Assembly (NCBI GenBank): GCA_023653785.1 | Contig: JAMKCH010001615.1 | Location: forward strand, 1 to 64,000 | Direction: 5' to 3' | DNA from: Ophioderma brevispina | Lineage: Eukaryota; Echinodermata; Ophiuroidea; Amphilepidida; Ophiodermatidae | Length of the DNA: 64,000 nucleotides | In this document: one piece after another, positions 33,606 through 46,406 of the stretch | Position numbering within the stretch: position 1 is the stretch's first letter | How the letters are laid out: each line of letters starts with the position of its first letter | Notes under the pieces: generated by a model | Database searches by the model: none | The model's input: the letters and a program-made list of their open reading frames with translations, nothing else | What the model was told of the DNA's origin: nothing | Position numbers and translations under genes: made by a program

Positions 33606-36600
33606 GGATAAGAGTGAGGGTTTAAACCAATCTATGGAATGAATTGTTGTTATAACGCGTTAAACAACCACGGTTCGACTACAGAGATAAAATAAGTTAG
33701 TGTTATTATTTTTTCTAGTCTCATCCACATGTGTGCTTTTTAATTAAATATCTTTCCATCTCAGGGCCACGGGTGGTCACTGTTCCTTGACTAGGGATTC
33801 ATGGGATTTGCGACCAAAGAAACCCGTAAAAGGATATATTTTTTCAATCAATTTTGCACGATACGTAACAAAGAGTATCAAAACCCTGAAATATCTTGAA
33901 AAAGAGTGTACTTTTCACAACACCCTGAAACCGGAACTTGAACTTACGATGTACACTAGTGTACTTTTTGGAAGTTTCAGTTTGTATATATCGTATTCGG
34001 CTCAGGGGTCAAATATTGCCCATACTTATTAAGGGTAGGATATTACACTTCCATACTTGTTTAGTGCCCTTTTAGAGACCAATCAAATTACTCTGTATAT
34101 AATTAGATTCTTGTTTACGGTCTTTTTAAACTTCTTGTTATAGGGGGTGCGGGCTTGAGAAAAATGTGGACTTTTTGGTAAAGACAGACTCACCCCCATA
34201 AAAAATGGCCCTTTTTGAATATCTCATCACTAAAAAGTGGGACTTTCTTCTTCTTCTTGTCAAACTTCTCTACACCCTACTTTGGACCATTTTATGGACC
34301 AACCTTAACAAAAGGTGGACTTTGCCCCTTTTTTGGTTGGGTTCTGGTGTGTGTGTGTGGGGGGTGCGACAGTGTCCTGCTGCTGATCTCTCGGGATATT
34401 CCCCATCTCCAAACTGCCAGTGCCACATTCTTACACAAAACTCATCATCTGGGATTAAGCTTTGAATTAGGTTCTGTAACCATTAAAAAGAGAGCATTAT
34501 ACTTGGGCTATTGGCCCCGATTAATTGCACACACTCTATACACATAACACAAGACTCGGGGGTCAATGATGATCAATGTTCATGAAAACAGTTCATCAAA
34601 GCAAGAAGCTAAATTGAATACGCAGTGTTGTTAGAACACTTAAGATTTGTGAACGTCTTGGTTGAACAAGAATCTAACATCATCAATCTATGAACTACGT
34701 GACGCAGCCCAGCCCGGGGACAGCAGTACAATGTTTCCCCATGTTCTGGCACATTTTTTTTATGGAAAAAATTGCAATTTTGTGCCGTGGGTGGTGGGGT
34801 GTGTGACACCCTGTGTAACCCAATTCCTTTAGCTTAACCATGGGCATTACTAGCAGCTATACGGGGGGGAATACATCTAACTTGATTCTTGCTTTAGCCT
34901 ATTACTATTTAGGGTCTAGGGGGTGAAAAGGATAAAGCCCACTGCAACTGAAGAGAATCCATTTTGTCTTGGCAACTTTTTTTACCAACTGTGAACATAA
35001 TTGGTCTCTAATTCAAAAATGGATCATTGATATCAGCTGTGATGCATGAGGGTTGGTATATGCAGGGGGGATTCTCAACACAAATGACCAAAAGGGGACT
35101 TGCCACAAACAGAGTCCTCATTTTTAGCCTTCTTGGTATAATCAATGATCCCTTTTTTTTCATCCAATTTTGGTATATGACAATGAGGTCGTTTTCAAAT
35201 TTTCTCAACTCGGAAACGCCAATTTTTCTAAAAACAATGTTGGTAAAATTAGTCAATTTTCATCAAATCTAAGTAAAAATTGTCCACATTTGAGGAAAAA
35301 AGGACAAAATAAATTTGCCTAAATTTGGCGCAACATTTGCATCTCTGGTAAGCTATGGTCCCATTTTTGGCAAAAACTGGTGTAGCTTGGGTACTACTCC
35401 TTGGGAACGTCCCTAACCCAAACCAAACCTGAGACACCCCCCGGGTATGGGTGACTAACTTGATTTCGCTTTAGGACGAGACTATCCATGGTCTCTGGAT
35501 GGGATCGAATAATAACCATTGATACATGTGACTGATACGAAGATATTTATACTACTTTGTGGTCGCTGAATTGCGAATCGTGGTTATTTAACGGTAATAA
35601 CGACGATTCTTTCCTGGATTTGGTATAGACTACATCGATACATTTCGCTGCACAGGTTGTACACCATAACAACTTGCTTTACTTTACTTATATACCTGGG
35701 TAACTTGGCTAATGCAAAAATAGCTGAAATAATGGGAATTGTGTAGGTTCATTCGACTTTTAGCAGAGTAAAGTGTTTACAGATGACTACAATGTGCAAG
35801 ACCTTGAGGCCTAACTCTTGCTTTGCAGGACTGGAGCTGCATAACTGCAATTTTATGCCTATTATTTTCTCTATTAGGTTATTTGCATATTACAAGAAAC
35901 GAAGGGTTAATAACAAAATATATCATATACAAATTCATTTTGAAATTTGCCACATATTGGTACCGAGGTCGATATACCTTTAGGACGGATGTATGACCTT
36001 TTGACCTTTGACCTTGTGGCACGGTCAATAAAGGCATAAGAAAAAATGGGCAACATCGTTTTCTGAATAGTCAGACCCCGTAGTATACGCCGTTTATAGT
36101 GTTGCACAATTAACATGAAAACTTCACCATTTTTACATAGGCCCACCTCCCTAATATGATGATATCGATTCCGAGCTGAGCTATTTTCAGTTGATTAGCC
36201 TGTGACAAGGCATAATCTTAATAAAAAAATCGATTTTGTTGAGAAACTTGATGGGAAGTCATCCTCTGGGAATCAGTGAGCCAAGACTTCTAAGGGTGTC
36301 ATTATCCTATAATGGGATAAAGGTTCATTTCTGCCTAATATGACTGGGGCAGATAATTGTTTCGAGAAACACCTAGTTTAATATTGGGGGTTTTTTAATC
36401 ATGAGATGTCAAATGTCCATTTAATGGTCCTTTGTGGTCTTCACCTGCAGCATAATGGCTGCTGTTATTCTAATAAGGTTGTTGATGGAAAAGGTAATAT
36501 GTTTTTCTCACTTAACGAATATTAAGTTGCTAGGGTGATAAAGCATGATCAGGAGTTTATGCTACACACATGCATCATCTGGGACCAACATATTGGTTGA

Positions 36601-38047
36601 GGCTGATGATCTCGCAATCCTGGGGATTCTTGGTTTTGGGTCGGGTACCCATGCTCGTTAAAAAAAATGAGGGAATAACTGCAAATGCGGGACTACCGTT
36701 AGGAGTATATCAAATTCACAATAACCAAGTTCTAGTCCCGCTAGGGAGTATCAAATTCAGTTATGATTGTGACTGGTTCTTTGATACCCATGAGGAAAAT
36801 TAACCTAAAAATTTTCTTGCAGAAACACAAGTGTTATTTTTCTTGTACATTGGTTCCTAAAAGGGGTCTATTTTCACTGCAAAATTGGTCTCGTTATAGG
36901 GTCACTTTTAGAACCCCTGGAACAAGCATGGGTAAACCCCTGAGACCCTCCCCCTCCCCAGCTCACAATTTTCATTCAACAACTTTCAACATGCAATCAA
37001 TTGCAACTTAGCTCAACTTGATAGAGGGTGATAGAACATAATATTGAGGTTTTAGACCCAATAAAAACCCCGGTGTAAAACTTTCCCACACACACAGGAT
37101 ATAATCAATCACATAGAATTTGAATGCAGTGGTATTGTCAGTTCACATTGCATAATATCAACTATACAATGAATTTGTTGAACTTTGCTTTCCCTAATAT
37201 TTTTTAGGTGGGTGACTCCTTCATAAATTTTGGCGTAAATCTCGGGGGGGGGGGGGTATATATACCCCCAATATTTTGATGAGAGGGGATGGTCAATACG
37301 ATCATCCCCCCAATGTTGATGCCCGTTCATGTGATTTTGACCAAAATAACCTCATATAATAGATTAAAAATGGTAAATTTCCGCGCGCTTTGCGCGCATT
37401 TTGTTCCAATTACAATTATACGTATTTAACGATTTTAGGTTCTATTACATTTAATGATTTTAGGTTCTAAATGGCGATTTTCCCCGCGCTTAGCGCGCAC
37501 ATGTAGTCACATATTTTGTTAGCAAACCCTGTTTCATTCATAAATTTTCATCAGACCCCCCCCCCGCCACTGGCGTTATCAATACCATAATGGCGAATAT
37601 TGATTAGGCCTACACAAATCTGGTTAAAATTGTAAAACCTATTTAAAATTGTAAAACCTATTTAATCAATTCAATAATTCAATAAAACCTAGATATAATG
37701 TGAAGTACTATGTGAAAAATCTCGACCTAGATTCTGAAAAACTTGCGATTTTCAAGTAACTGCACCGAGTCTACCAAATGTTTATAAATATCGTTGGTTT
37801 GCAGAAAGCGTTTGCAGGAATTAAAGGTCCATGGCCCGTTCGCTGTTAGCCTCATCCCAAGTACCCCAGGCCAGGTTTTACGGGAAGTGGTCAACATTTT
37901 GGAGTCGGGAGAAGGCGACCCCCGGAGGCGACCCAGTATTTTTCCAAACTTTTTCTCATTTTTACAAATTAAAATGAGCGAAAATGTGCCATATTTTGGT
38001 CGACCAGAAGTTCAAAAGAATGTTTGCGGGTTTTGTACTTGTTTGTC
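33606..38047. other. Intergenic DNA, nothing recognised
   Basis: No exon or transposon protein is seen. It holds a perfect inverted AGGTCA direct repeat (TGACCTTTGACCT, 36002-36014), G10 at 37243-37252, TTTCCGCGCGCTTTGCGCGC at 37378-37397, whose core is related to TTTTCCCCGCGCTTAGCGCGC near 37478, and a duplicated TAAAATTGTAAAACCTATTT near 37630-37665. Confidence 0.6.
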
Positions 38048-38256
38048 CAATAAACCAGTGGCGTAACCATCGGGGGGTGGGGGGAAAGAGCCCCTGCTCA
38101 GAAGCCTTGCCCCCCCTGCCATCCCCCCAAATGGACTGACCATTTGTAGGCCTACAGTATCTATGGAGAAGGACCTATATTTGCACCCAGAAAATACCTC
38201 GGCACCCCTTCTGCCCCCTCCCCATTTGCAAAGGTCTGTTTACGCCTGTAATAAAC
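38048..38256. mobile_element. hAT-like miniature element, 193 bp, with 8-bp target duplication
   Basis: The insert 38056-38248 starts CAGTGGCGTAAC and ends GTTTACGCCTG (reverse CAGGCGTAAAC). Flanks are CAATAAAC and TAATAAAC, identical at 7 of 8 positions. The host repeat occurs without it at 48648-48685 (TTGTCCAATAAACC then GGTAGGTGGTCTACAACC), giving the empty site. The interior is rich in CCCC and GGGG. Confidence 0.8.
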
Positions 38257-39300
38257 CTTCAAAACGTTATCGGTAGGTGGTCTACAACCAATCAAGTGCA
38301 ATTTATAAGAAATTTGTATTCTTAAAAAAAATCTATCACTCATATCGCCGCGCTTTCAAACCCAGGGGCATTCGTTGACAGAAGGGGTCCTCGGGTGAGA
38401 GACGGCCAAAAATGCCCCCAAATAGCAGGGTTTTCCGGGGTGACGAATTTGTAAAATTTTCCGAAAAATGGGGTCTTTTTTGCAAAATTTTCTAAAAAAT
38501 AGAGATCTTTGGTTGAAAAATTTCAAAAATTCTCCCCAAAGGGCCTTTGGATGACATTAAAAAAATAGCCCTATGGGATCTTTGAGTGACAATATGGGTG
38601 ACTATGATGCTAAAAATGGGGGTCTTAAAGCTTCTAATAACAGCCTTACTACATACGCGTCACCTTGCAAGATTCAAGAAGAAAACTAGTCTATGTCATC
38701 CCCTCGTAGGTTTTTCGTCATGTTTACGTCTCCAATTAAAATGAGGTTAACGGATGAAAGACTTGTAACAAGACTACCAATTCTCAACCACGGAAGTAAT
38801 ATAGATCCCTTATAGACAGGGATAGGGCAGAGGGCATATACACCACTTTACGGATACAACAGCAGACGACGACCTTTATAATGCTGCAGTATTGTGACAT
38901 ATGAGTGAGTGCCTGGCCAGAGTTTGAATACCCACGATTTTTGAAAGTTTTCAGTTATTTTTCCCATATTTATCACTATGAATACAAGAGAGATTTTAAT
39001 GCGTTCAGTACATAGTAGTTAGTTGACAACCGGTTTGACAAGAAACTTGAAACGCCGCTTGACGTTCAAAGTTCAAAACTATATGCATCCTCGGGTTCCA
39101 ATTCCGAATTCGCCAGCGTAGCCAACCGTATTTCCTACGGTGTGGGCCCGGCTATGGATTTCCTGCGTAGGCTATAGCCAGCCCCACCCAAGAACTAATT
39201 GAGGACTTGTCATCTTGGATCATAGTGGGCAAGATTGGTGTGCAGCTGAGTGGTGCGTTGTTGTTTATTTTTATCATCCCAGCTGAGACAGCAGGGAGGC
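38257..39300. other. Flank upstream of the pleckstrin-family gene
   Basis: 38265-38345 continues the repeat also seen at 48660-48740. 38390-38640 has low-complexity AAAATGGGG-type sequence. No TATA box or promoter element could be singled out upstream of the first exon. Confidence 0.5.
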
Positions 39301-39477
39301 AGAGAGTTTTGTATAATGTCCGTGCCTGACAAAAAAAGAACTGAGAGAGTCCACAGATTAGAAACCAAAAGCAGCACTAAAATCGCCACATGTCAAGCAT
39401 ATAACTTACTACTTGCATCAAATTTGCAAAACAAAACTTTCTGTCAAGGTCGATTTTTCTCTGATAAGCATGAAAAG

Positions 39478-39542
39478 ATGGAAGTTGAGTCTAACACCAT
39501 AGACCGAGGCGCAAGCCAAGAAAGAAGGATTCTTGTGAAAAG
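39478..39542 (+). CDS. PLEK: Candidate first coding exon of the pleckstrin-family gene
   Basis: An ATG at 39478 opens MEVESNTIDRGASQERRILVK, ending in AAAAG|GTAATA at 39542/39543. Residues ILVKR followed by GHVRTNW of the next exon would form the first strand of a PH domain, as in pleckstrins (GFLVKRG-like). The frame extends upstream to an ATG at 39316, so the true start is open. In another frame the same bases read AKKEGFL, even closer to the family, before a stop that one inserted base would remove. The exon ends two bases into a codon while 44578 needs phase 0. So either one base is missing in the assembly or this is not the coding exon. Position, strand and motif support the call; the phase conflict lowers it. 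Confidence 0.45.
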
Positions 39543-40600
39543 GTAATATTACGTTTTTTTTTTATTCTAGTACCACTACACTGAGCTTAATTTGTATGGG
39601 TCTTTGGGTGGCCCTCAACTTGGGAAGTGAAATGACAAGGGTTTTGACACCCCTGACCAAATCAATCCGAGGGGGGGAACTGTCCTGGGTAATTCTGGTC
39701 GTGTACCCCCAAGTTACAATAACCAGACCTTGCTTATTCACTGGGGGCACTGGCTACCGGGGGGGGGGGGGGGCTTTAGGGCTAAAGCGCCCCTCAAAGT
39801 TCTCAAAGAAAAAGAGGAAGGAAGACAAGGAATGGCGAAAGACAAAAGAGGAAAAAGAGAAGGAGAAAGAAGAAAAAGAAGTAGAAAAGTACGTCAGGAA
39901 ATGGTTTTCAGTCTTGAAACCCTAAAACCTCATGAGGCTAGCTCGCCTGACCCCACAGGGGCCTAAGGCGTTCCTCTGGACCCCACCCATTAGTCGATCC
40001 CACACTCGCAGAAGCTCCTTCCCTCTCCTGTTCTAACAGTCTTTAGTCCAAGCCTCCTTCAATACATAATTTTCTGGGCACGCCTATGCTTATATTATAA
40101 ATTCAACTCTATAGGGGCTACTTTGATGTCTCTCACCTCTCACCTGCCCAGTTTGACGTTTAAGTCTAGGTATGAAATTAGCAGGGCTGTTAGAATTAAG
40201 AAATACAGGGTTTTAGTGCCATTTATGGGCTAATTCAATGTGTCCGAGTCAGAAAACTAATAATGGGCGCGGTACAGGCCTAGCCTAATTATTTGCAGTT
40301 TTTCCTTCCTTGCGAGGATACATTATGATCCCATAAATGACACGTCTGCAAACCCTTTATTCTTCCTATTACCAAAAATAGCTCATTTAATAAGAAAATG
40401 CATTGCAACCCCTTCTTGCAGATTCCTTATTACCTCGACTGCCCATTATTTAATTTCAAAAGCGCGCTCTTTGATTGTTAGTTTACTGCCCATTATTCTT
40501 TGCGATAATGCCCTAATGCTTGATGCAAAGCGCTCATTCTTTTTGGTTCGTGTCATCACCACTATAGGCGCTCACACGACATTTACGCGGGAAGACAGGC
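39543..40600. other. Presumed intron 1, left part
   Basis: A Lys/Glu-rich purine tract (39790-39900) follows a poly-G run at 39760-39772. Otherwise AT-rich. GTCAGTTTACTGCCCATTATT-type sequence near 40478-40500 recurs inverted at 41265-41295 around the element at 40609-41015. Confidence 0.5.
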
Positions 40601-41023
40601 GCGCGGTGCACTGGTGCGGCGCCACTGGGGGGTGGGGGGGTGTGGTGGGGGGTGAAGGGGGGGGGGGGGGGGGTTATTGTTGGGGGGGGGGGGGTTTTTG
40701 TGGGGGGGGGGGGCATATGGGGGCTTTTGCCCCCCAAATTTTTCTTTGCCCCCCTTGCGTTTTTTTCTTTTGCCCCCCTAGTTTGCCCCCCCCCCGGCCG
40801 AAAAAAAGGAGGGATTTTTGGCAAAATTCGGCGATTTGCACAACATTGCCTAATTTTTGGGAAAATCAGCAATTTTGGGCCAAAATTGTTTAAAAATCTC
40901 CCCAAAAAACTCCAAATATGTGATACTTTGCCCCCCCCCAATTTCAACTTTTGCCCACAAAATTCACTTTGCCCCCCGTCCCCCCCAGAAAAAGAGCTCT
41001 GCTGCGCCGCCACTGGCGCGGTG
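40601..41023. mobile_element. hAT-like element, 407 bp, with perfect 8-bp target duplication
   Basis: GCGCGGTG flanks both sides (40601-40608 and 41016-41023). The ends are CACTGGTGCGGCGCC and, reversed from the right, CAGTGGCGGCGCAG. The interior is made of G runs at the left and C runs at the right, mixed with CAAAATT-type words. It is non-autonomous. Its CAGTGGCG terminus is shared with the element at 38056. Confidence 0.85.
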
Positions 41024-41466
41024 TAAAGACGGAACACTATTACGATTTTATAATAGAAATTTGCCATTTTTTTTGGTTATTTATATTTTATTTGGTAATA
41101 AATAGAAATAAGGGTGCGATGTCCATTTATGGCCAAATAATGTGTCCGCGTCAGAAAAAACATTTGGAATAATTGGTCTCGGCTTTGCCTCGCCCATTAT
41201 TCATGTTTTTACTTGCCTTGGACACATGATTCTTGCATAAACATGAACATCTTACCCTTTATTTCTTAAATAATGGGCAGTAAACTGACCAATCAGAATG
41301 CTGCATTTTCAATAATGGCCAGCAGATGTAATAGAATTATAATTTTGGTGTTTATATCATAAATGCTCAAACAGAATGAACAGCCATGCATCAAATTATC
41401 TCAAATGGACTGTAAAATCTCTGGTTAAAATCCCAATGGTGATAAAGCTACCCCCCGAGTCTCAGA

Positions 41467-42270
41467 TATTGTCCATTTGAACAGGTCTGGTCTCGGAGAG
41501 GGTATCATTTGAACAAATCTGGTTGCAACCCACTTTCAGGTTTTTCTCCCAGTGCAAAAAATATGTGATTGTTTTGCAAAATGATAGTGTCCATTTGATT
41601 GAACAATTGAACAGGTCTGGTCTCGGATAGGATATCATTTGAACAGATCTGGTTTCGGAATATTTCATCCATTTGTGGTCTCACATAGGTTCACTGTCGG
41701 CACCCTTGTAACAAGGGTGATTACACAGGCTCAAGTACAGTTACCCTCTTCCTCCCCCCTCCCCCAGACCAAATCTGAGCAACCCTGGGGTACTCCTGTC
41801 AAGTGTAAGTACTCTTACTTATGGTGTAACCCAGAGCTTGTTGTTAATTAACCCTGTCTAATCGAGGGGTTACAACCCCCCTTCAGGTTTTTCTACCAGT
41901 GCAAAAAATATGTGATTGTGTTGCAAATGATGTCCATTTGATTGAACAGGTCTGGTCTCGGATAGGATATCATTTGAACAGATCTGGTCTCGGAAGGTAT
42001 TTCATTCATTTGTTGTCTCACATAGGTTCACTGTCGGTGCCCTAGTAACATGGGTGGTTACCCAAGCTCATGTATAGTTACCCCCCAGACCAAATATGAG
42101 CAACCCTGGAGTACTCGATCCTGTCAAGTGTATAAGTACACAGCAGGATTCTTACTCATGGTGTAACCCAGAGCTTGTCGTTAATTAACCCTGTCTAATC
42201 TGGGGGTTGCAACCCCCACTTCAAGTTTTTCTCCCAGTACAAAAAATGTGCAATTGTGTTGCAAATGATT
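41467..42270 (+). repeat. Tandem repeat, unit about 340 bp, a little over two copies
   Basis: TTTTTCTCCCAGTGCAAAAAAT starts at about 41540, 41885 (CTACC form) and 42222 (shorter). Between these come GAACAGGTCTGGTCTCGGA, CATAGGTTCACTGTCGG and CAGAGCTTGTYGTTAATTAA in each unit. Confidence 0.85.
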
Positions 42271-43184
42271 TAGTTGTTCATTTTTATCATCTTTTGTGCG
42301 TAATTTAGGGGGAAAATTAGGACCAACCACCTTGCCTGGGGTAGGATAACCCACCAAAGAATTGTGGTTTGGGGCTCTATCGATTTTCTATACTGAACCC
42401 CCTATGGATTTGACTTTAGTATCAATGCAGAATTACAGATCTCCTCCTTCTAATGATACTAAAATAAGTACCAACATTCCCAGCACTTGCTTCTATGATG
42501 TCATAATTCACAGCACATGAACTTCATCCTTGGAGCTACTTGGTGTGAAAATTAATTCGAGATTGTATTTACGTCATTGGACAAGGGGGCTTATGTGGGG
42601 TAACAGATGAGGTCAGAGGTCATACAGGGGTCACTTAGGGTCATTCTGTTGATCTACACTTATTCTCTGACCACATAATTGGACAACCTATTTGGGACCC
42701 ATATAAATATGTACTTGATGAAGTCAAAAGAAAAATCAAGATTTACTGAATTTTGTAAATCAAAAAGAAAAGTGTGTGTGTCACATTTGAAACAAACTCG
42801 GTTGTTTTTGGACGTGAAAATTAGCTACATGTTGTTTACTGCAAATTTGTTTGAGGGAGGAGGGTTATTTAAGACAGACAATCAAAATTGTCTGCAGTTT
42901 CCTTACCAACCAGGAAATAGAAAATCAAAGCAACAAGGAGAGGTAAAATAACCAAAGTACCAAACACAATCAGGAGACCTTGAATGGTTAATAAGTCAGC
43001 AAGAATGCATCTTGACTGATTAAAGCTTGCATAACAATGGGCCTGAAAAGATTTAAATCCTCTTCCAATTTTGTTATTTTCTCTGCATTGGAGGAAGCCT
43101 ACCATTTCAACCTGTCAATTCAGTTAAATCGATTTTCTTCAAAAGGATATCATGATTTTAAATCGCATTATCACTGAAATGTTT
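42271..43184. other. Intronic DNA with one dispersed repeat
   Basis: 42590-42700 matches the duplicated unit at 10660-10920 (TATGTGGGGTAACAGATGAG). Nothing else recognised. Confidence 0.6.
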
Positions 43185-44030
43185 CAAGTTTTGACCAAAA
43201 TTGAGGGCATGTGTGCCAGTGTTCCTTTAACTTATAAAAATAAAAACCTTTAATTGTATCACCAGATATTTAAGACTCACTATAGGATTATAATCCACTT
43301 CCCTCCCCCTTAGCTATTAGTATATATTACTATTGCTTAGCCTAGGGGTTCTCAAGTTTGGTTTTAGTAGGGACTTGCCTCGAGCTCCGGGAGTCTGGAA
43401 GTAGAACCCACTTCTATGCCAATTTTTGCTGAGAAAAGGGACCCATAGCTGTACCAGAGGTGCAAATTTTCAACTAAATTTAACACAAACTTCCATTTGT
43501 TCTTCAATTTTGTGAACTTTTTTGCAAATTGGGAAAATTTTGGCTTCAGATTGTGGAAGTTGGACTTATTTTCTAACAATTTGTAGAAATATTTGGCTTC
43601 TGATTCAACAATTTAAAAAAATGGGGCCATTGATATACCAAAAGGCTGAAAATGAGACTCGTGTTTGCGGCACATCTCCATATGGTCATTTGCGTTGAGA
43701 CCCTCTGGGCTAATTTTATTGAATTGAATAATCTAGCGTAGCAAATAATTGATGCTGGGGTCTCAAAATCAATGACATTTAGGAAATGAATGGCTAACCA
43801 ATTTGATGACTTAAAAATTGAAATATTTTTACTAGTTTGAATATTTTAATTTACTAATCTTTGTCTTGAGTTCTACCCTAGGCAATAGTAATATACTAAT
43901 AGCTAAGGGAGAGGATAGTAGATTATGATCCTATAGTGAGTCTTAAATATATGGTGATACAATTAAAGGTTTTATTTTTATGATTTAAAGGAACACTGGC
44001 ACACATGCCCTCGATTTTGGTCATAACTTT
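43185..44030. mobile_element. Foldback transposon, about 0.85 kb, arms of about 160 bp
   Basis: TTTGACCAAAATTGAGGGCA and GTGTGCCAGTGTTCCTTTAA at the left return as TTAAAGGAACACTGGCACAC and TGCCCTCGATTTTGGTCA at the right. Inner blocks (ACTCACTATAGGATTATAAT, TAGCTATTAGTATAT) are mirrored near 43880-43945. The central 530 bp is unpaired and AT-rich. Confidence 0.9.
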
Positions 44031-44084
44031 GCTTTTTGCATTGCTCATAATACGTTTCCATGTTGCGTCTCTCTCAGTAGGGTA

Positions 44085-44480
<396 letters not shown>

Positions 44481-44577
44481 GGTTTGTTATGCCCCTGGTC
44501 TCGCTCTTACTGTCTATCCTGATTTATATTCTATTCAACACCTATAACTGTGTCTTGTATTTTTTATGATTTACCAG

Positions 44578-44733
44578 GGTCATGTAAGGACTAACTGGAG
44601 AACAAGATGGTTTGTATTATACAAAGATGCATTGGCATACTTTAAAAACAAAGGTGATGAGTTTGCTGCTGGTGCTGTCCAATTACAGGGGTGTTCTATC
44701 ATATCTCCCTGCCCTCAGTACACCAAGAAACAA
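44578..44733 (+). CDS. PLEK: Pleckstrin-family gene, exon with the first half of the N-terminal PH domain
   Basis: After acceptor GATTTACCAG the exon encodes 52 residues: GHVRTNWRTRWFVLYKD, then ALAYFKNKGDE, and GAVQLQGCSIISPCPQYTKKQ without the first residue. NW-RWFVL and a tyrosine two strands later are PH-domain hallmarks, and the SPCPQY loop closely resembles pleckstrin and pleckstrin-2. PH domains of this family bind phosphoinositides and bring the protein to the plasma membrane and actin. The donor is CAA|GTAAGT. As drawn, the exon starts and ends in phase 0, which does not fit the neighbouring exons by one base on each side. The reading frame itself is sure; the junctions are discussed as a finding. 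Confidence 0.9.
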
Positions 44734-44775
44734 GTAAGTCAACAACAACTTGGACCTATTAAAACCTATTCCATT

Positions 44776-44790
44776 CAATCAATCACTCAC

Positions 44791-44829
<39 letters not shown>

Positions 44830-44840
44830 GTCAGTCATCC
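44776..44840 (+). repeat. CAAT tetranucleotide repeat
   Basis: About a dozen CAAT units with a few CACT and CAGT variants, just after the exon donor. Confidence 0.9.
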
Positions 44841-45485
44841 ATCCTCAACCCAACCCTCCTACTCTCCTCCTCCTCTTTCATGTCTTCTTGGTTATCCTCT
44901 CCTCCTCAAACTGCCCACCTTGAACTCAAAGGCCTTTCTTAAAACATGCTCATCATCCTTCCTCAGCACATGCCCATACCAACATAACAACAATCACCTT
45001 TGCCAAAGGAGCCCACCGTTTGTTCCAAACCCAACAACTGCATCAAGTTCTCAGTCTTCTTCCTATCTATCAACCACATACCACACATAACTCTCACTAT
45101 TGCTCTCTCTGTCCTTCTCAAAATCCCCATCTCATTTTACTCCTGAGACACCATGTCTCACTTCCATACAGCATCACTAATCTAACGAAACTCTTAAACA
45201 CCATTATATTCCTTTCATCTTAAACAGAAATCTTTTCCTGTGTAGGAACTCTCCCAATTCTTGAACTTCACACATCCAAACCTTAATCTAGCTGTCACAG
45301 CCACCTCACATCCACTATTTACATTTACCCTGTCTCCCAGGTGCGAGAACTCCTTCACCAATTCCACCTCATTACACAGCTTTTCCACCTGTTTCACCAT
45401 CCCTCCAGCTCTTTTCTCACTTCTGCACACAAAATCTCTTGCCAAGCTTGGGTCACCCTCTTCATCTTTGCATCTCCCATGAATC

Positions 45486-45916
45486 AATTGGGCCATTCTT
45501 CGGTCACGTTTGTGACCAAAAACCGGCGATTTTTTACTTTCAACCCAATGCTTTTGTCACATAACCAATTTGTTATTACATTTTACATTATTAATAACCT
45601 TGAGTTTAAGCCTAACCAAAAATAATATATCCACCTTCACTTGATTGGTTATTTTGTCATTGGTGGAAAATAAAGTTCGGTCACGTTTGTGACCATCAGA
45701 AGGTCACACACGTGACCAAACTTTTTTGGGCAACCATGACAAAATAACCAATCTACCAAAAGTGGAAACATTATTATTTTTAGTTAGGTTTGGACTGAAG
45801 GTTATTAATAATGTAAAAAGTAATAACAGATTGGTTACGTTGACAAAACAGCATTGGGTTGAAAGTAAAAAATCACCGGTTTTTGGTCACAAATGTGACC
45901 GAAGAATGGCCCAATT
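45486..45916. mobile_element. Foldback miniature transposon, 431 bp
   Basis: AATTGGGCCATTCTTCGGTC at the left returns as GACCGAAGAATGGCCCAATT at the right, and the arms stay paired over about 150 bp (TTTTTACTTTCAACCCAATG / CATTGGGTTGAAAGTAAAAA). The centre has further GGTCACGTTTGTGACC-type palindromes. No clear target duplication. Confidence 0.9.
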
Positions 45917-45994
45917 TCCCACGTTTCTCACATCACACTTTATCTCCACTGTCTCTCCAAACTTTGTTTTTCCCACAGTCTTTATCACATGCCT

Positions 45995-46406
45995 TTAACA
46001 CAGCTGTTTGACCCCATGCAAACCGTCTCTTTTATTTTTAGAGAAATTTTAAGCAGTGGCGACAAAATTTTGACAACTGTTTTAAGTAGGACATGCAAGA
46101 GCCATTACCTCTGCAAAAATCAGAAAAATCCATTGCGGGAATCTTGCCATATAGGCCTACAAAGGTCATGATTTGTATGTTTAGAGTGCCCTCTATATGC
46201 CCATTCTCCATAGAAAGATGTGTTAAAGCAGATTTTAAATAGAAAAATCATATTTGCCTGCAATGAAATTTCGTAAAATTTACACCAGATGAAGTCAGTG
46301 GGACAAATACTTCAAATTAGTTCAGTGTCAAAAGTGTCGCCGTTGATATTTTTTGTTTTATTCTTGTTTTGTCATAATAAATGAGACTTTCAAACAGCTG
46401 TGGTAA
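45995..46406. mobile_element. Chapaev-like element, 404 bp, compact copy
   Basis: The ends are CACAGCTGTTTGACCCC (from 45999) and TTTCAAACAGCTGTG (to 46402), flanked by TTAA and GTAA. The related LINE at about 6780-6800 reads CATGCCTGTAACACCCC with no insert, so the target was GTAA and one copy mutated. It lacks the 583-bp nested insert of 26531-27519. Confidence 0.85.

Noticed and set aside
40534..41067. 177-codon - strand open frame
   Set aside because: It spans an hAT-like element of G and C runs and has no domain.
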